Source of the DNA: Emticicia sp037153985
GTDB lineage: Bacteria; Bacteroidota; Bacteroidia; Cytophagales; Spirosomataceae
Direction of reading: 5' to 3'
Assembly (NCBI RefSeq): GCF_037153985.1
Contig: NZ_JBBAYI010000004.1
Span: forward strand, 186,001 to 250,000
Length of the DNA stretch: 64,000 bases
This document shows, piece after piece, positions 16,418 through 24,895 of this stretch. The notes under the pieces are model-generated. The model searched no databases. It was not told where the DNA came from and worked only from the letters and a program-made list of their open reading frames with translations. Within the stretch, counting starts at the first letter, position 1, and every line of letters begins with the position of its first letter. A program made the translations under genes and the position numbers.

Positions 16418-16753
16418 TTACTTCAACAGGGCGCAAGTCCACATGGCAATGGTGCATATACCCAGCCCAAGCGATTCTCTCCCCAATTCAATATTAATGG
16501 TTTTCATACCCAACTGGTTCAGCATAACGCCTTCCCATTGAGGCGGAAACTGATTAATGGCCCACATCAGGTAAAGCAGCCCAACCGTAAAATACATGAT
16601 TTTTTCGCCCTTGCCCTGCAACTTATAGTAACACAAAAACACCGGAATCAGATACACGGGAATCCAGACGTATGGGTCGGGGTCGTTATATTGTACAATG
16701 GCAGCGTAAACAAACATTGCCATAAAAAGCCAGAGGATAACTTTTTTTATCAT
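16418..16753 (-). CDS. TMEM220-like small membrane protein
   Basis: Four hydrophobic helices in about 111 residues, with the typical start MIKKVILWLFMAMFVYAAIVQYNDPDPYVW. The QYNDPDP loop is the signature of the TMEM220 family. The frame extends upstream to an ATG at 16795, but MIKK at 16753 is the natural beginning of the first helix, so I use that. Function unknown. The C-terminus lies next to the shared terminator with kdsB. Confidence 0.8.
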   Translation of the reverse strand: MIKKVILWLFMAMFVYAAIVQYNDPDPYVWIPVYLIPVFLCYYKLQGKGEKIMYFTVGLLYLMWAINQFPPQWEGVMLNQLGMKTINIELGRESLGLGICTIAMWTCALLK

Positions 16754-16987
16754 TGATAGAAAGAGTTTATGGTTAGGATTAGGGTGCCAAAACAACTCAA
16801 AAAAACATTTAATGTCAAGTTAAAAAACTTTTATGACTTGCACCAGCCTTATGCCATATTTTCGTGTTTTGGATAAAAAAACTGAAATTATTGCCCGAAA
16901 ATTCTTCTTTCGTAAGTGTTTTTAGCTTGGCCGACAATATAGCCTGAATATAGTTTTTTTATACATTACGCTTTTTTTCTAAAACCA

Positions 16988-17019
16988 TTTGTAGCAACAT
17001 GAAAAGTTTCTTACCTTTG
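16988..17019 (+). promoter_or_regulatory. Promoter of the SRP RNA
   Basis: TTTG (16988-16991), a 20-nt spacer, then TACCTTTG (17012-17019), which fits TAnnTTTG exactly. The predicted start falls at about 17024, where the base-paired 5' end of the RNA begins. Confidence 0.75.
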
Positions 17020-17023
17020 CAGC

Positions 17024-17105
17024 GGCAAATTACCAGCTCCTGCTGAATCCCCCAGGTCTTGACCGAAGCAAGGGTATTGTGGTTGAGCGGTGAATTTGCC
17101 TTTTT
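17024..17105 (+). ncRNA. ffs: Signal recognition particle RNA, small bacterial type
   Basis: The RNA starts GGCAAATTACC and ends GGTGAATTTGCC followed by seven T, so its two ends form a closing helix and terminator. Inside is the SRP core: CCCCCAGG on the left of the symmetric loop and AAGCAAGGG on the right, as in Bacteroidota SRP RNAs. It binds Ffh and guides nascent membrane and secreted proteins to the translocon. Odd point: the apical loop is not the usual GGAA tetraloop. Between CAGG and AAGCA lies TCTTGACCG. The length (about 80 nt) suits the short form lacking the Alu domain. Confidence 0.85.
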
Positions 17106-17141
17106 TTGTTTTAGCTTATTCTAATTTTTCAATTATAGATT

Positions 17142-17210
17142 AACTTTCATGTAACTAATTCCCCCAAGGCATGAAAGTTTCTAACACAGATTTCTGCCAT
17201 CGGCAGAGAT
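17142..17210 (+). promoter_or_regulatory. Two hairpins in the leader of the aldolase gene
   Basis: Hairpin A: AACTTTCATG (17142-17151) with CATGAAAGTT (17170-17179), perfect 10 bp, 18-nt loop containing five C. Hairpin B: ATTTCTGCC (17190-17198), ATC loop, GGCAGAGAT (17202-17210), nine pairs with one wobble. Hairpin B ends 15 nt before the start codon at 17226. No known riboswitch class is recognised. Confidence 0.5.
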
Positions 17211-17225
17211 GGGGCTACAAATTCT

Positions 17226-17885
17226 ATGAAATTTTTTATCGATACCGCCTCCCTTAAAGAAATACAAGAAGCCCAGGACCTCGGCATACTTGATGGTGTT
17301 ACCACTAACCCTTCATTGATGGCAAAAGAAGGTATTGCAGGAAAAGATAACGTAATGCGCCATTATAAAGCCATTTGTGAAATTGTAGATGGCGATGTGA
17401 GTGCAGAAGTAATCTCGACCAAATATGAGGAAATGATTAACGAGGGCGAGGAGCTAGCAGAAATAGATGAGCAAATAGTGGTAAAAATACCAATGATTAA
17501 AGATGGTATTAAAGCTATTAAATATTTTTCGGAAAGAGGTATTAAAACCAATTGTACGTTGGTGTTCTCGCCAGGGCAGGCATTGTTGGCCGCTAAAGCC
17601 GGAGCTACGTATGTATCGCCATTTGTGGGCCGTCTGGATGACATCTCGACCGACGGAATGAATCTGATTGAAGACATCCGTCTGATTTATGATAACTATG
17701 GCTACGAAACACAAATTCTGGCTGCTTCGGTGCGTCATCCTATGCACATCATTCAATGTGCTAAAATTGGTGCCGATGTCATGACAGGCCCGCTTTCAGC
17801 CATTCTTGCTTTGTTAAACCACCCACTAACTGATAGCGGTCTGGCAAAATTCTTGGCCGACCACGCAAAAGCCAATCAGAAATAA
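17226..17885 (+). CDS. fsa: Fructose-6-phosphate aldolase / small transaldolase
   Basis: A 219-residue single-domain (beta/alpha)8 enzyme of the TalC/FSA family. Motifs are FIDTASLKEI at the start, GVTTNPSLMAKEG, IVVKIPM with the Schiff-base lysine at Lys87 (E. coli FSA Lys85), CTLVFSPGQALLAAKAGATYVSPFVGRLDD and ILAASVRHP. The CTLVFS / GRLDD form is that of the transaldolase-type branch (as in Bacillus TalA), so in vivo it may be the cell's transaldolase in the pentose phosphate pathway rather than an aldolase. Cytosolic, probably a decamer. A structured leader precedes it and a long inverted repeat follows it. Confidence 0.9.
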   Translation: MKFFIDTASLKEIQEAQDLGILDGVTTNPSLMAKEGIAGKDNVMRHYKAICEIVDGDVSAEVISTKYEEMINEGEELAEIDEQIVVKIPMIKDGIKAIKYFSERGIKTNCTLVFSPGQALLAAKAGATYVSPFVGRLDDISTDGMNLIEDIRLIYDNYGYETQILAASVRHPMHIIQCAKIGADVMTGPLSAILALLNHPLTDSGLAKFLADHAKANQK

Positions 17886-17895
17886 GCATTTCTTT

Positions 17896-17937
17896 ATCAA
17901 TATTAAGTAGTTTTTACAAAAACTACTTAATATTGAT
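17896..17937 (+). repeat. 19-bp perfect inverted repeat between fsa and ftsE
   Basis: Arms 17896-17914 and 17919-17937 are exact complements over 19 bp with a 4-nt loop. It begins 10 nt after the fsa stop and ends 20 nt before the ftsE ATG. There is no T-run on the distal side. It could stop transcription inefficiently, protect the fsa mRNA 3' end, or mask ftsE translation. Confidence 0.7.
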
Positions 17938-17957
17938 ATGTAATCATCTACTGAGAT

Positions 17958-18638
17958 ATGGAACCCGTCATTTTTTTGAAAAATGCCTACATTTACCAGC
18001 GCGACCAACTGATTTTGTCAGCCGTGAATTTCTCTATTCACAAAGGCGAATTTGTGTATCTCATTGGCCGCACAGGTAGCGGGAAATCCTCAGTTCTGCA
18101 AACATTATATGCCGATTTATGGCTCGAAAGAGGCACAGGCGTTGTAGGAGGATACGAACTCCATGCCTTGAAACGTTCCGAAATTCCGTACCTCAGGCGT
18201 AATATTGGTATTGTCTTTCAGGATTTTCAGTTACTGGGCGACAGAAACATTGAACGTAACCTCATGTTTTATCTGAAAGCAATGGGCTGGAAAGATAAAA
18301 ACGAAATGCAGGTGCGTATTGAAGAAGTGCTTAATTTGGTAAACCTGCCAAATATTCTTGAAAAGATGCCTCATCAGCTTTCGGGTGGTGAACAACAGCG
18401 TGTAGGCATTGCCCGTGCTTTGCTCAATCAGCCGCAGATTATTCTTGCCGATGAGCCTACCGGAAACCTTGACCCTCAGATGTCGGTCGAAATTCTGAAA
18501 TTATTTATGGATATTAACGAAAAGTCAAATACGGCTGTGCTAATGGCAACACACGATTTTGAGTTGATAGAACGTTACCCGCACCGCACACTTTACTGTG
18601 ACAAAGGGCAGGTAAGAGACCTCTCCGAGAGTTTATAA
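17958..18638 (+). CDS. ftsE: FtsE-like cell-division ABC ATPase
   Basis: A 226-residue ABC ATPase: Walker A GRTGSGKSS (about 37-45), Q-loop VFQDFQLL, signature LSGGEQQRVGIARALL, Walker B ILADEP followed by TGNLDP, and the H-loop in MATHDFEL. The TGNLDP and FQDFQLL forms are typical of FtsE, which with FtsX activates peptidoglycan hydrolases at the division septum. No ftsX follows. The next gene is convergent and its stop codon abuts this one with no spacer. FtsX must be encoded elsewhere. Confidence 0.85.
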   Translation: MEPVIFLKNAYIYQRDQLILSAVNFSIHKGEFVYLIGRTGSGKSSVLQTLYADLWLERGTGVVGGYELHALKRSEIPYLRRNIGIVFQDFQLLGDRNIERNLMFYLKAMGWKDKNEMQVRIEEVLNLVNLPNILEKMPHQLSGGEQQRVGIARALLNQPQIILADEPTGNLDPQMSVEILKLFMDINEKSNTAVLMATHDFELIERYPHRTLYCDKGQVRDLSESL

Positions 18639-19343
18639 TCAGTGAAAACCAGTAATGCCTATTTTAATAATAAACTGATTAGTAGTAGTAAGTACCTGCT
18701 TGCTCGAAAACTCGAAATTGCTATTAATTACTACTGAGTTCGGCTTTACAATTTTGGTAGCTTCTGCCTGCTGGTAATAAATACCTATATCCAGATAATT
18801 ATTCTTCATAGAGCCAAATAATTTAATACCTATCCCAACACCCAACCCATAATTAGGTGTAAACTTGGTCCATCTATCCAATGTCTGGCTGCTTTCTTCG
18901 TCAACCTGTTCAATCAAACTGGTCTGAATCATTTTCGCACCCATAAAGGCATCAACATAAGGGTTAATTTTTGAACTCCATAAGATAGGGCGGTAGCGCA
19001 CGAGTCCGTTCAGCCAATAAGAAGTATTAGTTACACGGAAATCACCGCTGACACTCGTAGAGGGGTCTTCACGGCCATCGCCCTGAATCCCGATTTCAGC
19101 CCCGTAAAACACCGTCGAAGCTCTTTTTCGGCCATACGGGTTCAGTAAGCCACCTACCGATACCCCACCTTTTAGGCCGCCTCGACCACCGTCTTTTAAA
19201 ATATTGTAATAACTACCCGTAGCACTGGCCAGATTTAGCGCACAATATATCGAATATTTATCTTCAATATATTTAGGCTGCTGCTGTTGGGCAACAGCCT
19301 GTAATGCCACAATACAGAAAAATAAACCAATAATAATTCGCAT
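18639..19343 (-). CDS. Outer-membrane beta-barrel protein, paired with porX
   Basis: A 234-residue protein with a signal peptide (1-18, cleaved after AVA). About eight amphipathic strands follow, rich in alternating aromatic and Gly residues (FYGAEIGIQGDG, YWLNGLVRYRP, NYGLGVGIGIKLFG, FIIKIGITGFH). The final aromatic-ending strand is typical of outer-membrane barrels. It starts 8 nt after porX ends, so the two form an operon. Family not recognised beyond 'OMP beta-barrel'. The link to PorX hints at a role in type 9 secretion or its sensing. The stop is flush with that of ftsE on the other strand. Confidence 0.72.
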   Translation of the reverse strand: MRIIIGLFFCIVALQAVAQQQQPKYIEDKYSIYCALNLASATGSYYNILKDGGRGGLKGGVSVGGLLNPYGRKRASTVFYGAEIGIQGDGREDPSTSVSGDFRVTNTSYWLNGLVRYRPILWSSKINPYVDAFMGAKMIQTSLIEQVDEESSQTLDRWTKFTPNYGLGVGIGIKLFGSMKNNYLDIGIYYQQAEATKIVKPNSVVINSNFEFSSKQVLTTTNQFIIKIGITGFH

Positions 19344-19351
19344 TTTAGTAA

Positions 19352-20914
19352 TTATTTTGCGGTCAGGTACGCAAACGGAACTATCATTTCTTCGATAGAA
19401 ATACCCCCGTGCTGGAACGTATCCTTATAATGGCTCACATAATGGTTGTAATTATTAGGGTACGCAAAGAAATAGTCTTCCATTGTGAAGAAATACGCCG
19501 TTGAAACATTAGGTTTCGGAAGCATAAATACTTCGGGTTTTCTTACAATCAGTACGTGGTCATCTTTATCGTCGAGATTAAGATTTTTCCCTTGTTTATA
19601 CCGTAGGTTAGTGTTTACGTTTCTGTCGCCAACAATTCTTTTAGGGTGTTTTACCCGAATCATGCCGTGGTCAGTTGTAATCACTAATCGACCTTTTTTC
19701 TCAGAAATCTTTTTTAATAAATCCAGTAACGGCGAGTGTTCAATCCATGATTTTGTAATTGAGCGGTACGCCGATTCGTCAGGAGCTAACTCTTTAATCA
19801 TACCCATTTCAGTACGGGCGTGTGAGAGCATATCTACAAAGTTATAAACAATGGCAATTAGTTGGTTTTTGAGCAGGTTATTAAAATTATCGACAAGGCT
19901 TTTGCCTTGTGCCGTATTTAATATTTTATGATACGAAAAACTAATATTCAGCCGGTTGCGGTCTATCTGGCGTTTCAGAAAATCAGCCTCATTATTGTTA
20001 AGCGCATCTTCGTTTTCGCCTTCATCGTTTACCCATAAGTCGGGGTGTTGCCTTGCCATATCAGAAGGCATCAGCCCCGAGAAAATAGCATTTCGGGCAT
20101 ACGAAGTAGCCGTTGGCAGAATTGCATAATAATCGCTTTCTTCTTCTACATTGAAATAATCATTAATTACTTCTTCAAGCACTTTCCATTGGTCGTAACG
20201 TAGGTTATCAATCAACAGGAAAAAAAGCGGAGAGTTAGCCTGCACCAGCGGAAATACTTTTTTCTTCATTAACTGATGCGAAAGCAATGGTTTGTCTGCT
20301 TTAGGGTCGTTTAGCCAGTCTTCGTAGTTTTCTTCAATAAACTTACAGAAATTGGCATTGGCTTCTGACTTTTGCATTTCAAAAACCTCTTCCATGCTTT
20401 TGTCTTCCGATTTGTCGAGCTGTAATTCCCAGAAAATCAGTTTTTTATATATTTCGGCCCATTCCTGATGCCCGATGCGGTCGTTGTACTGCATGGCCAG
20501 ATTACGGAAATCCTGCTGATACCCTAAGTTGGTTTTTTCTGAAATGAGGCGTTTATTTTCAAGAATTTTTTTAACCGATAACAGAATCTGATTCGGATTA
20601 AGAGGTTTTATGAGATAATCGGCAATGTTAGAACCAATAGCATCTTCCATGATACGTTCTTCTTCCGACTTTGTAATCATTACAACGGGCAGGTTAGGTT
20701 TAAGGAGTTTAATCTGTGACAACGTTTCGAGCCCTGTCATGCCGGGCATCATTTCGTCCAGAAAAACTACATCGAAACGCTCGGTTTCTACTTTATCAAT
20801 GGCATCGGCACCACTTGGTACAGGCGTTACATCATAGCCTTTGCCTTGTAAAAAAATAATGTATGGTTTTAGTAAGTCTATCTCGTCGTCTGCCCAAAGT
20901 ATGTTATATCTCAT
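19352..20914 (-). CDS. porX: PorX: receiver plus PglZ phosphodiesterase, type 9 secretion regulator
   Basis: A 520-residue protein from ATG 20914 (an in-frame TTG nine bases upstream is less likely). Receiver domain 1-120: acidic pair Asp9-Asp10, phosphoacceptor Asp53 in FLDEMMPG, Lys103 in LIKPL. A helical linker leads to an alkaline-phosphatase-like PglZ domain with LLIDNLRYDQW (Asp236, Asn237), ILPTATSYARN (nucleophile Thr near 268-270) and ITTDHGMIR. This is PorX, which with PorY and SigP controls the type 9 secretion system and cuts small phosphodiesters in P. gingivalis. Conserved length and residues. Co-transcribed with a beta-barrel gene. Confidence 0.95.
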   Translation of the reverse strand: MRYNILWADDEIDLLKPYIIFLQGKGYDVTPVPSGADAIDKVETERFDVVFLDEMMPGMTGLETLSQIKLLKPNLPVVMITKSEEERIMEDAIGSNIADYLIKPLNPNQILLSVKKILENKRLISEKTNLGYQQDFRNLAMQYNDRIGHQEWAEIYKKLIFWELQLDKSEDKSMEEVFEMQKSEANANFCKFIEENYEDWLNDPKADKPLLSHQLMKKKVFPLVQANSPLFFLLIDNLRYDQWKVLEEVINDYFNVEEESDYYAILPTATSYARNAIFSGLMPSDMARQHPDLWVNDEGENEDALNNNEADFLKRQIDRNRLNISFSYHKILNTAQGKSLVDNFNNLLKNQLIAIVYNFVDMLSHARTEMGMIKELAPDESAYRSITKSWIEHSPLLDLLKKISEKKGRLVITTDHGMIRVKHPKRIVGDRNVNTNLRYKQGKNLNLDDKDDHVLIVRKPEVFMLPKPNVSTAYFFTMEDYFFAYPNNYNHYVSHYKDTFQHGGISIEEMIVPFAYLTAK

Positions 20915-21049
20915 AAGAATCAAGTTGTTTTAAAATGTGTATTGCTACAATGCAAAAAATATTACATTTATTGCCTATACGTGTTTTTTTAATTTGGAAA
21001 TCTACTCCTTTGCAATATCGTTAAAATTCATGAAAAGCAATGTGGGTAC

Positions 21050-21078
21050 TTTAAAAACCGGCTAAATTTGTATTTTTG
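21050..21078 (+). promoter_or_regulatory. Candidate promoter of the YihY gene
   Basis: TTTA at 21050-21053, a 17-nt spacer, then TATTTTTG at 21071-21078. The -7 box is perfect and the -33 box has one mismatch. Transcription near 21085 would give an 18-nt leader before the TTG start. Confidence 0.6.
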
Positions 21079-21102
21079 TATTATTGACTAAAGAGTTTTC
21101 AT

Positions 21103-22020
21103 TTGAAACGACTTCAACACTTCCTTAAGAACATCTATCTATGGAACACAACTGTTTCATTGTACCATTTGTTGACAATTCTCTGGAAAAAAATTATCAC
21201 ATTCGATATTGACCAAAGAGCGGCGTCGGTGGCATATAGTTTTTTGCTGGCGGTTTTTCCGGGAGTTATTTTTTTGTTTACCCTCATACCGTTTGTGCCT
21301 ATTAATAACCTCGACTACCGCATTATGGATTTTCTTAAGGATGTAATGCCACGTGGTATTTATGATAACACCTCACTCACCATTCAGGAAATTGTAAGCC
21401 GAAAACGTAGCGATATCCTATCTTTTGGTTTTTTCTTTACCGTATTTGCGGCTACCAATGGCATGATGGCCCTCATGCGGGCTTTTAATATGGCATTGCA
21501 AGTAAAAGAAAAACGTAATTACCTCAAAGCTCGCCTTATTGCTCTTTTTCTGACCATTCTGTTAATCATTGTATTGGTTTGTGCCATTATTGTTTTAATT
21601 GTTGGCCGGATTATCATTGATTTTCTGTTTGACAAAGGGCTGCTCAACGAAAACTTTACTTTTTATTTATTACAGGTAATTCGTTATGGAGGTATCTTCC
21701 TGATTTTCTATGTAGGTATTTGTGTGATTTATTATTTTGCACCTGCGGTGCATAAAAAACTCAGGTTCTTTAACTTGGGGGCTTTTCTGGCATCTTTTCT
21801 TGGGATTCTGGTTACCAACCTGTTTTCGTTTTATCTGGCTAATTTTAATTCTTATAACAGGCTCTATGGTTCTATCGGAACCCTGATAGCTCTCATGGTG
21901 TGGTTATACCTGATAGCCCTTATTATGATACTAGGCTTTGAAGTGAATATTTCGTTGCGAGACGCACTCTATTTTAACAGAAACGAAAAAGGTGGGCCAA
22001 ACCCACCTTTAGAAGAATAA
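21103..22020 (+). CDS. YihY/BrkB family membrane protein
   Basis: A 305-residue protein with six or more helices. The hallmark FDIDQRAASVAYSFLLAVFPGVIFLFTLIP appears at about 36-65 (only the core is quoted: AASVAYSFLLAVFPG). Later come ATNGMMALMRAFN and the YGSIGTLIALMVWLYL segment, all typical of YihY, once mislabelled ribonuclease BN. Transport or envelope roles have been suggested but the function is unsettled. The start is TTG at 21103. No ATG exists in frame upstream of the first helix, and the promoter at 21050-21078 fits. Convergent with dapA, 16 nt apart. Confidence 0.85.
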   Translation: MKRLQHFLKNIYLWNTTVSLYHLLTILWKKIITFDIDQRAASVAYSFLLAVFPGVIFLFTLIPFVPINNLDYRIMDFLKDVMPRGIYDNTSLTIQEIVSRKRSDILSFGFFFTVFAATNGMMALMRAFNMALQVKEKRNYLKARLIALFLTILLIIVLVCAIIVLIVGRIIIDFLFDKGLLNENFTFYLLQVIRYGGIFLIFYVGICVIYYFAPAVHKKLRFFNLGAFLASFLGILVTNLFSFYLANFNSYNRLYGSIGTLIALMVWLYLIALIMILGFEVNISLRDALYFNRNEKGGPNPPLEE

Positions 22021-22036
22021 ATAAACAGGTAATATT

Positions 22037-22921
22037 TTATTGCCAGAAGCCTTCGTTAATCATGGCTTTTTGTAGTTTCTCGCCCAGACTGTCCGATGCC
22101 TTAACTAATGGCAGGCGTACCTCCGAACTACAAATACCTTTAATTTCAAGGCATTTTTTAATTCCTACCGGATTCGACTCTACATAAAGCAAAGTGTCAA
22201 AATCTACAAATCTTTTCTGAAGTTCGGCCGCTTTCTTGAAATCATTATTAAGGGCTGCCCATGTCATTTCGCCAAATTCTTTCGGGAATGCATTCGCAAT
22301 GACTGAAATAACTCCTTTAAACCCTACGCTAATAGAGGTAGTAACCAGATTATCATCGCCCGAAAGCAACAGAAAATCTTCAGGGCAGCGTTTGGCTAGT
22401 TCCAGCGCGTTCTCAATCGAACTCGCATCTTTAATACCAATAATATTAGGATGCTTGGCTAGCTCAACTACCGTAGGTATCTGTAAGTGAACAACCGTAC
22501 GCCCCGGTACATTATAAAGCAAAACCGGCACTGGCGAGGCATCGGCAATGGCTGTAAAATGGGCAATTAAGCCTGCCTGTGAGGGCTTGTTATAATAAGG
22601 GCAAACCGACAGAATAGCTGTTACACCGTCTAGGTCGGTGTTTTTGAGTGTTTCCAGAACGGCTTTAGTATTGTTTCCCCCTAAGCCAAAAACAATCGGC
22701 AGATTCTTGGGGTTGTTTTCTTTCGTAAACTTAAGTAAGTCAATCTTTTCTTTGGCAGTAGTGGTTGAGGTTTCACCGGTTGTGCCTTGCACAACAAAGT
22801 AATCTGCTCCCCCTGTGCTTGTGAATTCGAGCAGACGGCCGTAAGCTGCAAAATCAACTTCGTGCTGGTCATCAAATGGTGTTATTAAAGCTACACCGAC
22901 TCCTTGTAATGGATGTGCCAT
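22037..22921 (-). CDS. dapA: 4-hydroxy-tetrahydrodipicolinate synthase
   Basis: A 294-residue TIM-barrel enzyme condensing pyruvate with aspartate semialdehyde in lysine and meso-diaminopimelate synthesis, hence also needed for peptidoglycan. Seen: GTTGE (46-50, with Thr47-Thr48 of the proton relay), Tyr110 in CPYYNKP, Tyr136 in LLYNVPGRT and the Schiff-base Lys164 in GIKDASS. Length and spacing match DapA. N-acetylneuraminate lyase is the main alternative, but the Thr-Thr-Gly-Glu and Tyr pattern favour DapA. Confidence 0.95.
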   Translation of the reverse strand: MAHPLQGVGVALITPFDDQHEVDFAAYGRLLEFTSTGGADYFVVQGTTGETSTTTAKEKIDLLKFTKENNPKNLPIVFGLGGNNTKAVLETLKNTDLDGVTAILSVCPYYNKPSQAGLIAHFTAIADASPVPVLLYNVPGRTVVHLQIPTVVELAKHPNIIGIKDASSIENALELAKRCPEDFLLLSGDDNLVTTSISVGFKGVISVIANAFPKEFGEMTWAALNNDFKKAAELQKRFVDFDTLLYVESNPVGIKKCLEIKGICSSEVRLPLVKASDSLGEKLQKAMINEGFWQ

Positions 22922-23016
22922 TTTTTATTAAAATAATAATATTGTCATGAGGGGCAAAGTTCGTCAGAAAATCGGACTTTGTAAAACGATTTCTTAAATC
23001 GTTTGCCCACATAAAA

Positions 23017-24291
23017 TTATAAAAGTGCCTGATAAACCAAAATCCTGAATTTACGTACAATGTCAGAATAATGGGCATACGGATGCACGTTGGTAAACAC
23101 CAGCAGAATGAGGTCTTCTTTGGGGTCGATGGTGTATTCGGAGCAATACATACCGCCCCACGTGAGCGAGCCCGGTGTGGCGTTGTCTCCGTAATGAGAT
23201 TCGGGCGTAATTATCTGTAAACCCAACCCGAATTTATCTTGTCTGTCCCACACAAAACTTTCGCCTATCTGGTTGCGCGCCATTAATTCTACCGTACTTT
23301 TACTAAGTAGCCTTTTACCATTAAATTCGCCTTTGTTCAGAATAAACTGGCATACTCGGGCGTAATCCTGAATGGTACTTACTAACCCTGCACCACCCGA
23401 AAAATAAGTTTTTGCTCCGCTTATGGCAAAGTTACGATACGTTTCATTGCTATTTAGGGTTAGTTTTTCTTCTGTACTACCCTTTGAATATAACTCAACC
23501 AGACGTTTGGCTTTCTCGGCTGGCAGGTAAAAATAGGTGTCGTTCATGCCAAGTGGGTCAAGCACTTTTTTGCGTAGGTATTCATCGAACGGCATTCCTG
23601 AAAGCACTTCAATCAAGCGACCTATAATATCGGTATTCAGCCCGTAAGTAAACTGGGTGCCAGGGTCTGATAATAGCGGCCGCGCGGCTATTTTATCAAC
23701 CACATCTTTCAGCACGTCTTTATCAACCGAGCAAAAGAAAGGAACTTTAAATTCGGGCAATTCCTGTAAGGGATGTTCATAGGGGATACCCGCCGAATGG
23801 CTTAGTAACTGCCTGATGGTAATGGCAGATTTTGCCGGACGTGTAATGTATTTACTACGGTCTTTTTCGTCATAGCTCACCAGTACTCTGGTATTTCTGA
23901 ACGAAGGAATATATTTGGAAATAGGTTCGTCCAGAAAAAATCTGCCTTCTTCAAATAACATCATCAGGCCAATGGTCGTAATCAATTTAGATTGCGACGC
24001 AATACGAAAAATATCGTCTTTTCTGAGGGGCGTTTTGGTTTCCAGATTGCTGTACCCGAAGGCTTTTTCATGCACAATTTTGCCTTTACGCGCCACTAAC
24101 GTAACTATATTAGGCGCAATGCCTTTATCTACAATTTCCTGAAAGTGTGAGTCCAGCTTCTTGAGCCTTTCGCCCGAAAAGCCTACTTCTTCGGGTGTTT
24201 TGGCCTGACTTAGTGCCTGTGGGGTTTGGGCATCGACAAGCGTTAATAAGAACAGAAAAAGGATTCCGACCAGAGGAGCTAATTTCTTCAT
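23017..24291 (-). CDS. Secreted serine hydrolase, class C beta-lactamase fold
   Basis: A 424-residue protein with a signal peptide (about 1-21). The penicillin-binding/beta-lactamase fold shows SQSK with nucleophile Ser99 and Lys102, the second motif YGLN (FTYGLNTDIIG), and a third-motif region TWGGMYCSEY in place of the usual HTG/KTG. LLSHSAGIPYEHP is typical of esterase-like members. Likely a periplasmic esterase or D-amino-peptidase rather than a resistance enzyme. Separated from the DUF4440 gene by a terminator, so independently transcribed. Confidence 0.85.
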   Translation of the reverse strand: MKKLAPLVGILFLFLLTLVDAQTPQALSQAKTPEEVGFSGERLKKLDSHFQEIVDKGIAPNIVTLVARKGKIVHEKAFGYSNLETKTPLRKDDIFRIASQSKLITTIGLMMLFEEGRFFLDEPISKYIPSFRNTRVLVSYDEKDRSKYITRPAKSAITIRQLLSHSAGIPYEHPLQELPEFKVPFFCSVDKDVLKDVVDKIAARPLLSDPGTQFTYGLNTDIIGRLIEVLSGMPFDEYLRKKVLDPLGMNDTYFYLPAEKAKRLVELYSKGSTEEKLTLNSNETYRNFAISGAKTYFSGGAGLVSTIQDYARVCQFILNKGEFNGKRLLSKSTVELMARNQIGESFVWDRQDKFGLGLQIITPESHYGDNATPGSLTWGGMYCSEYTIDPKEDLILLVFTNVHPYAHYSDIVRKFRILVYQALL

Positions 24292-24336
24292 GAAGGGTAT
24301 AAACAGGTTTTGTTCAGGTATAGGTTTGATAATAAG

Positions 24337-24379
24337 AATGGTTTTACTACCGCCTCAAATGTACAATAGTAAAACCATT
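24337..24379 (-). terminator. Terminator after the DUF4440 gene
   Basis: A 13-bp perfect stem, AATGGTTTTACTA (24337-24349) with 24367-24379, and a 17-nt loop. It lies 25 nt past the minus-strand DUF4440 stop and before the next gene's start. Confidence 0.7.
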
Positions 24380-24404
24380 TATAACAAAGCCGTTATGTAA
24401 TTTT

Positions 24405-24845
24405 TTAGTTTGGCAGTTTCAGCGATTGCCATGAATTAAGCTGCCAGCCTTTTTTCTTGTCTTTGGTATATACTACCAGATACCGCAAAGGTAATAACGT
24501 AGGTTTGCCTTCAACAGGTGGTTGAGTAATCAGGATTTTACCATTTACCACGGCTGTTTGGTCATTGTTATAGGTTCTTATGCTAATGGTTTCGATGTCT
24601 ATTTTTGAATAAACACTACCACCATTCAGCACCGAAGCCACGTAAGACTCCTTGTTATCCATTTTGCCGTTTGAATGGACGTAGATGAGGTCATCGGCAA
24701 AAATTTTATTGAGTACCTCAGCATCTTTAGATACCTGCGCTGCAAAGCGTTTTTTCTCTAAATCTTCGATGGTTGCTTTTACATTCTGCCCGAATGATAA
24801 ATGGGCAGTCAGTACAAAAAGCCCTAGTACAATTATTTTTTTCAT
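24405..24845 (-). CDS. Secreted DUF4440 / SnoaL-like protein
   Basis: A 146-residue protein with a signal peptide (1-19, cleaved after SFG). One NTF2-like cone fold of the DUF4440 group follows: IEDLEKKRFAAQVSKDAEVLNKIFADDLIYVHSNG (quoted in part as FADDLIYVHSNG), and a WQLNSWQS C-terminal strand. Members bind small ligands in a pocket, and the ligand here is unknown. It starts 50 nt after the hexuronate transporter ends and may be the last gene of that transcript, given the terminator at 24337. Confidence 0.8.
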   Translation of the reverse strand: MKKIIVLGLFVLTAHLSFGQNVKATIEDLEKKRFAAQVSKDAEVLNKIFADDLIYVHSNGKMDNKESYVASVLNGGSVYSKIDIETISIRTYNNDQTAVVNGKILITQPPVEGKPTLLPLRYLVVYTKDKKKGWQLNSWQSLKLPN

Positions 24846-24895
24846 AGCAGATATTTTTAGGTCGAGTAACTAATGGTCTCTTGTGAAAACTTTTC

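Noticed and set aside
20915..20923. TTG start for porX
   Set aside because: ATG 20914 coincides with the conserved beginning of the receiver domain.
23017..24291. Beta-lactamase resistance gene
   Set aside because: The third motif is not KTG-like and the protein resembles esterase-type members of the fold.
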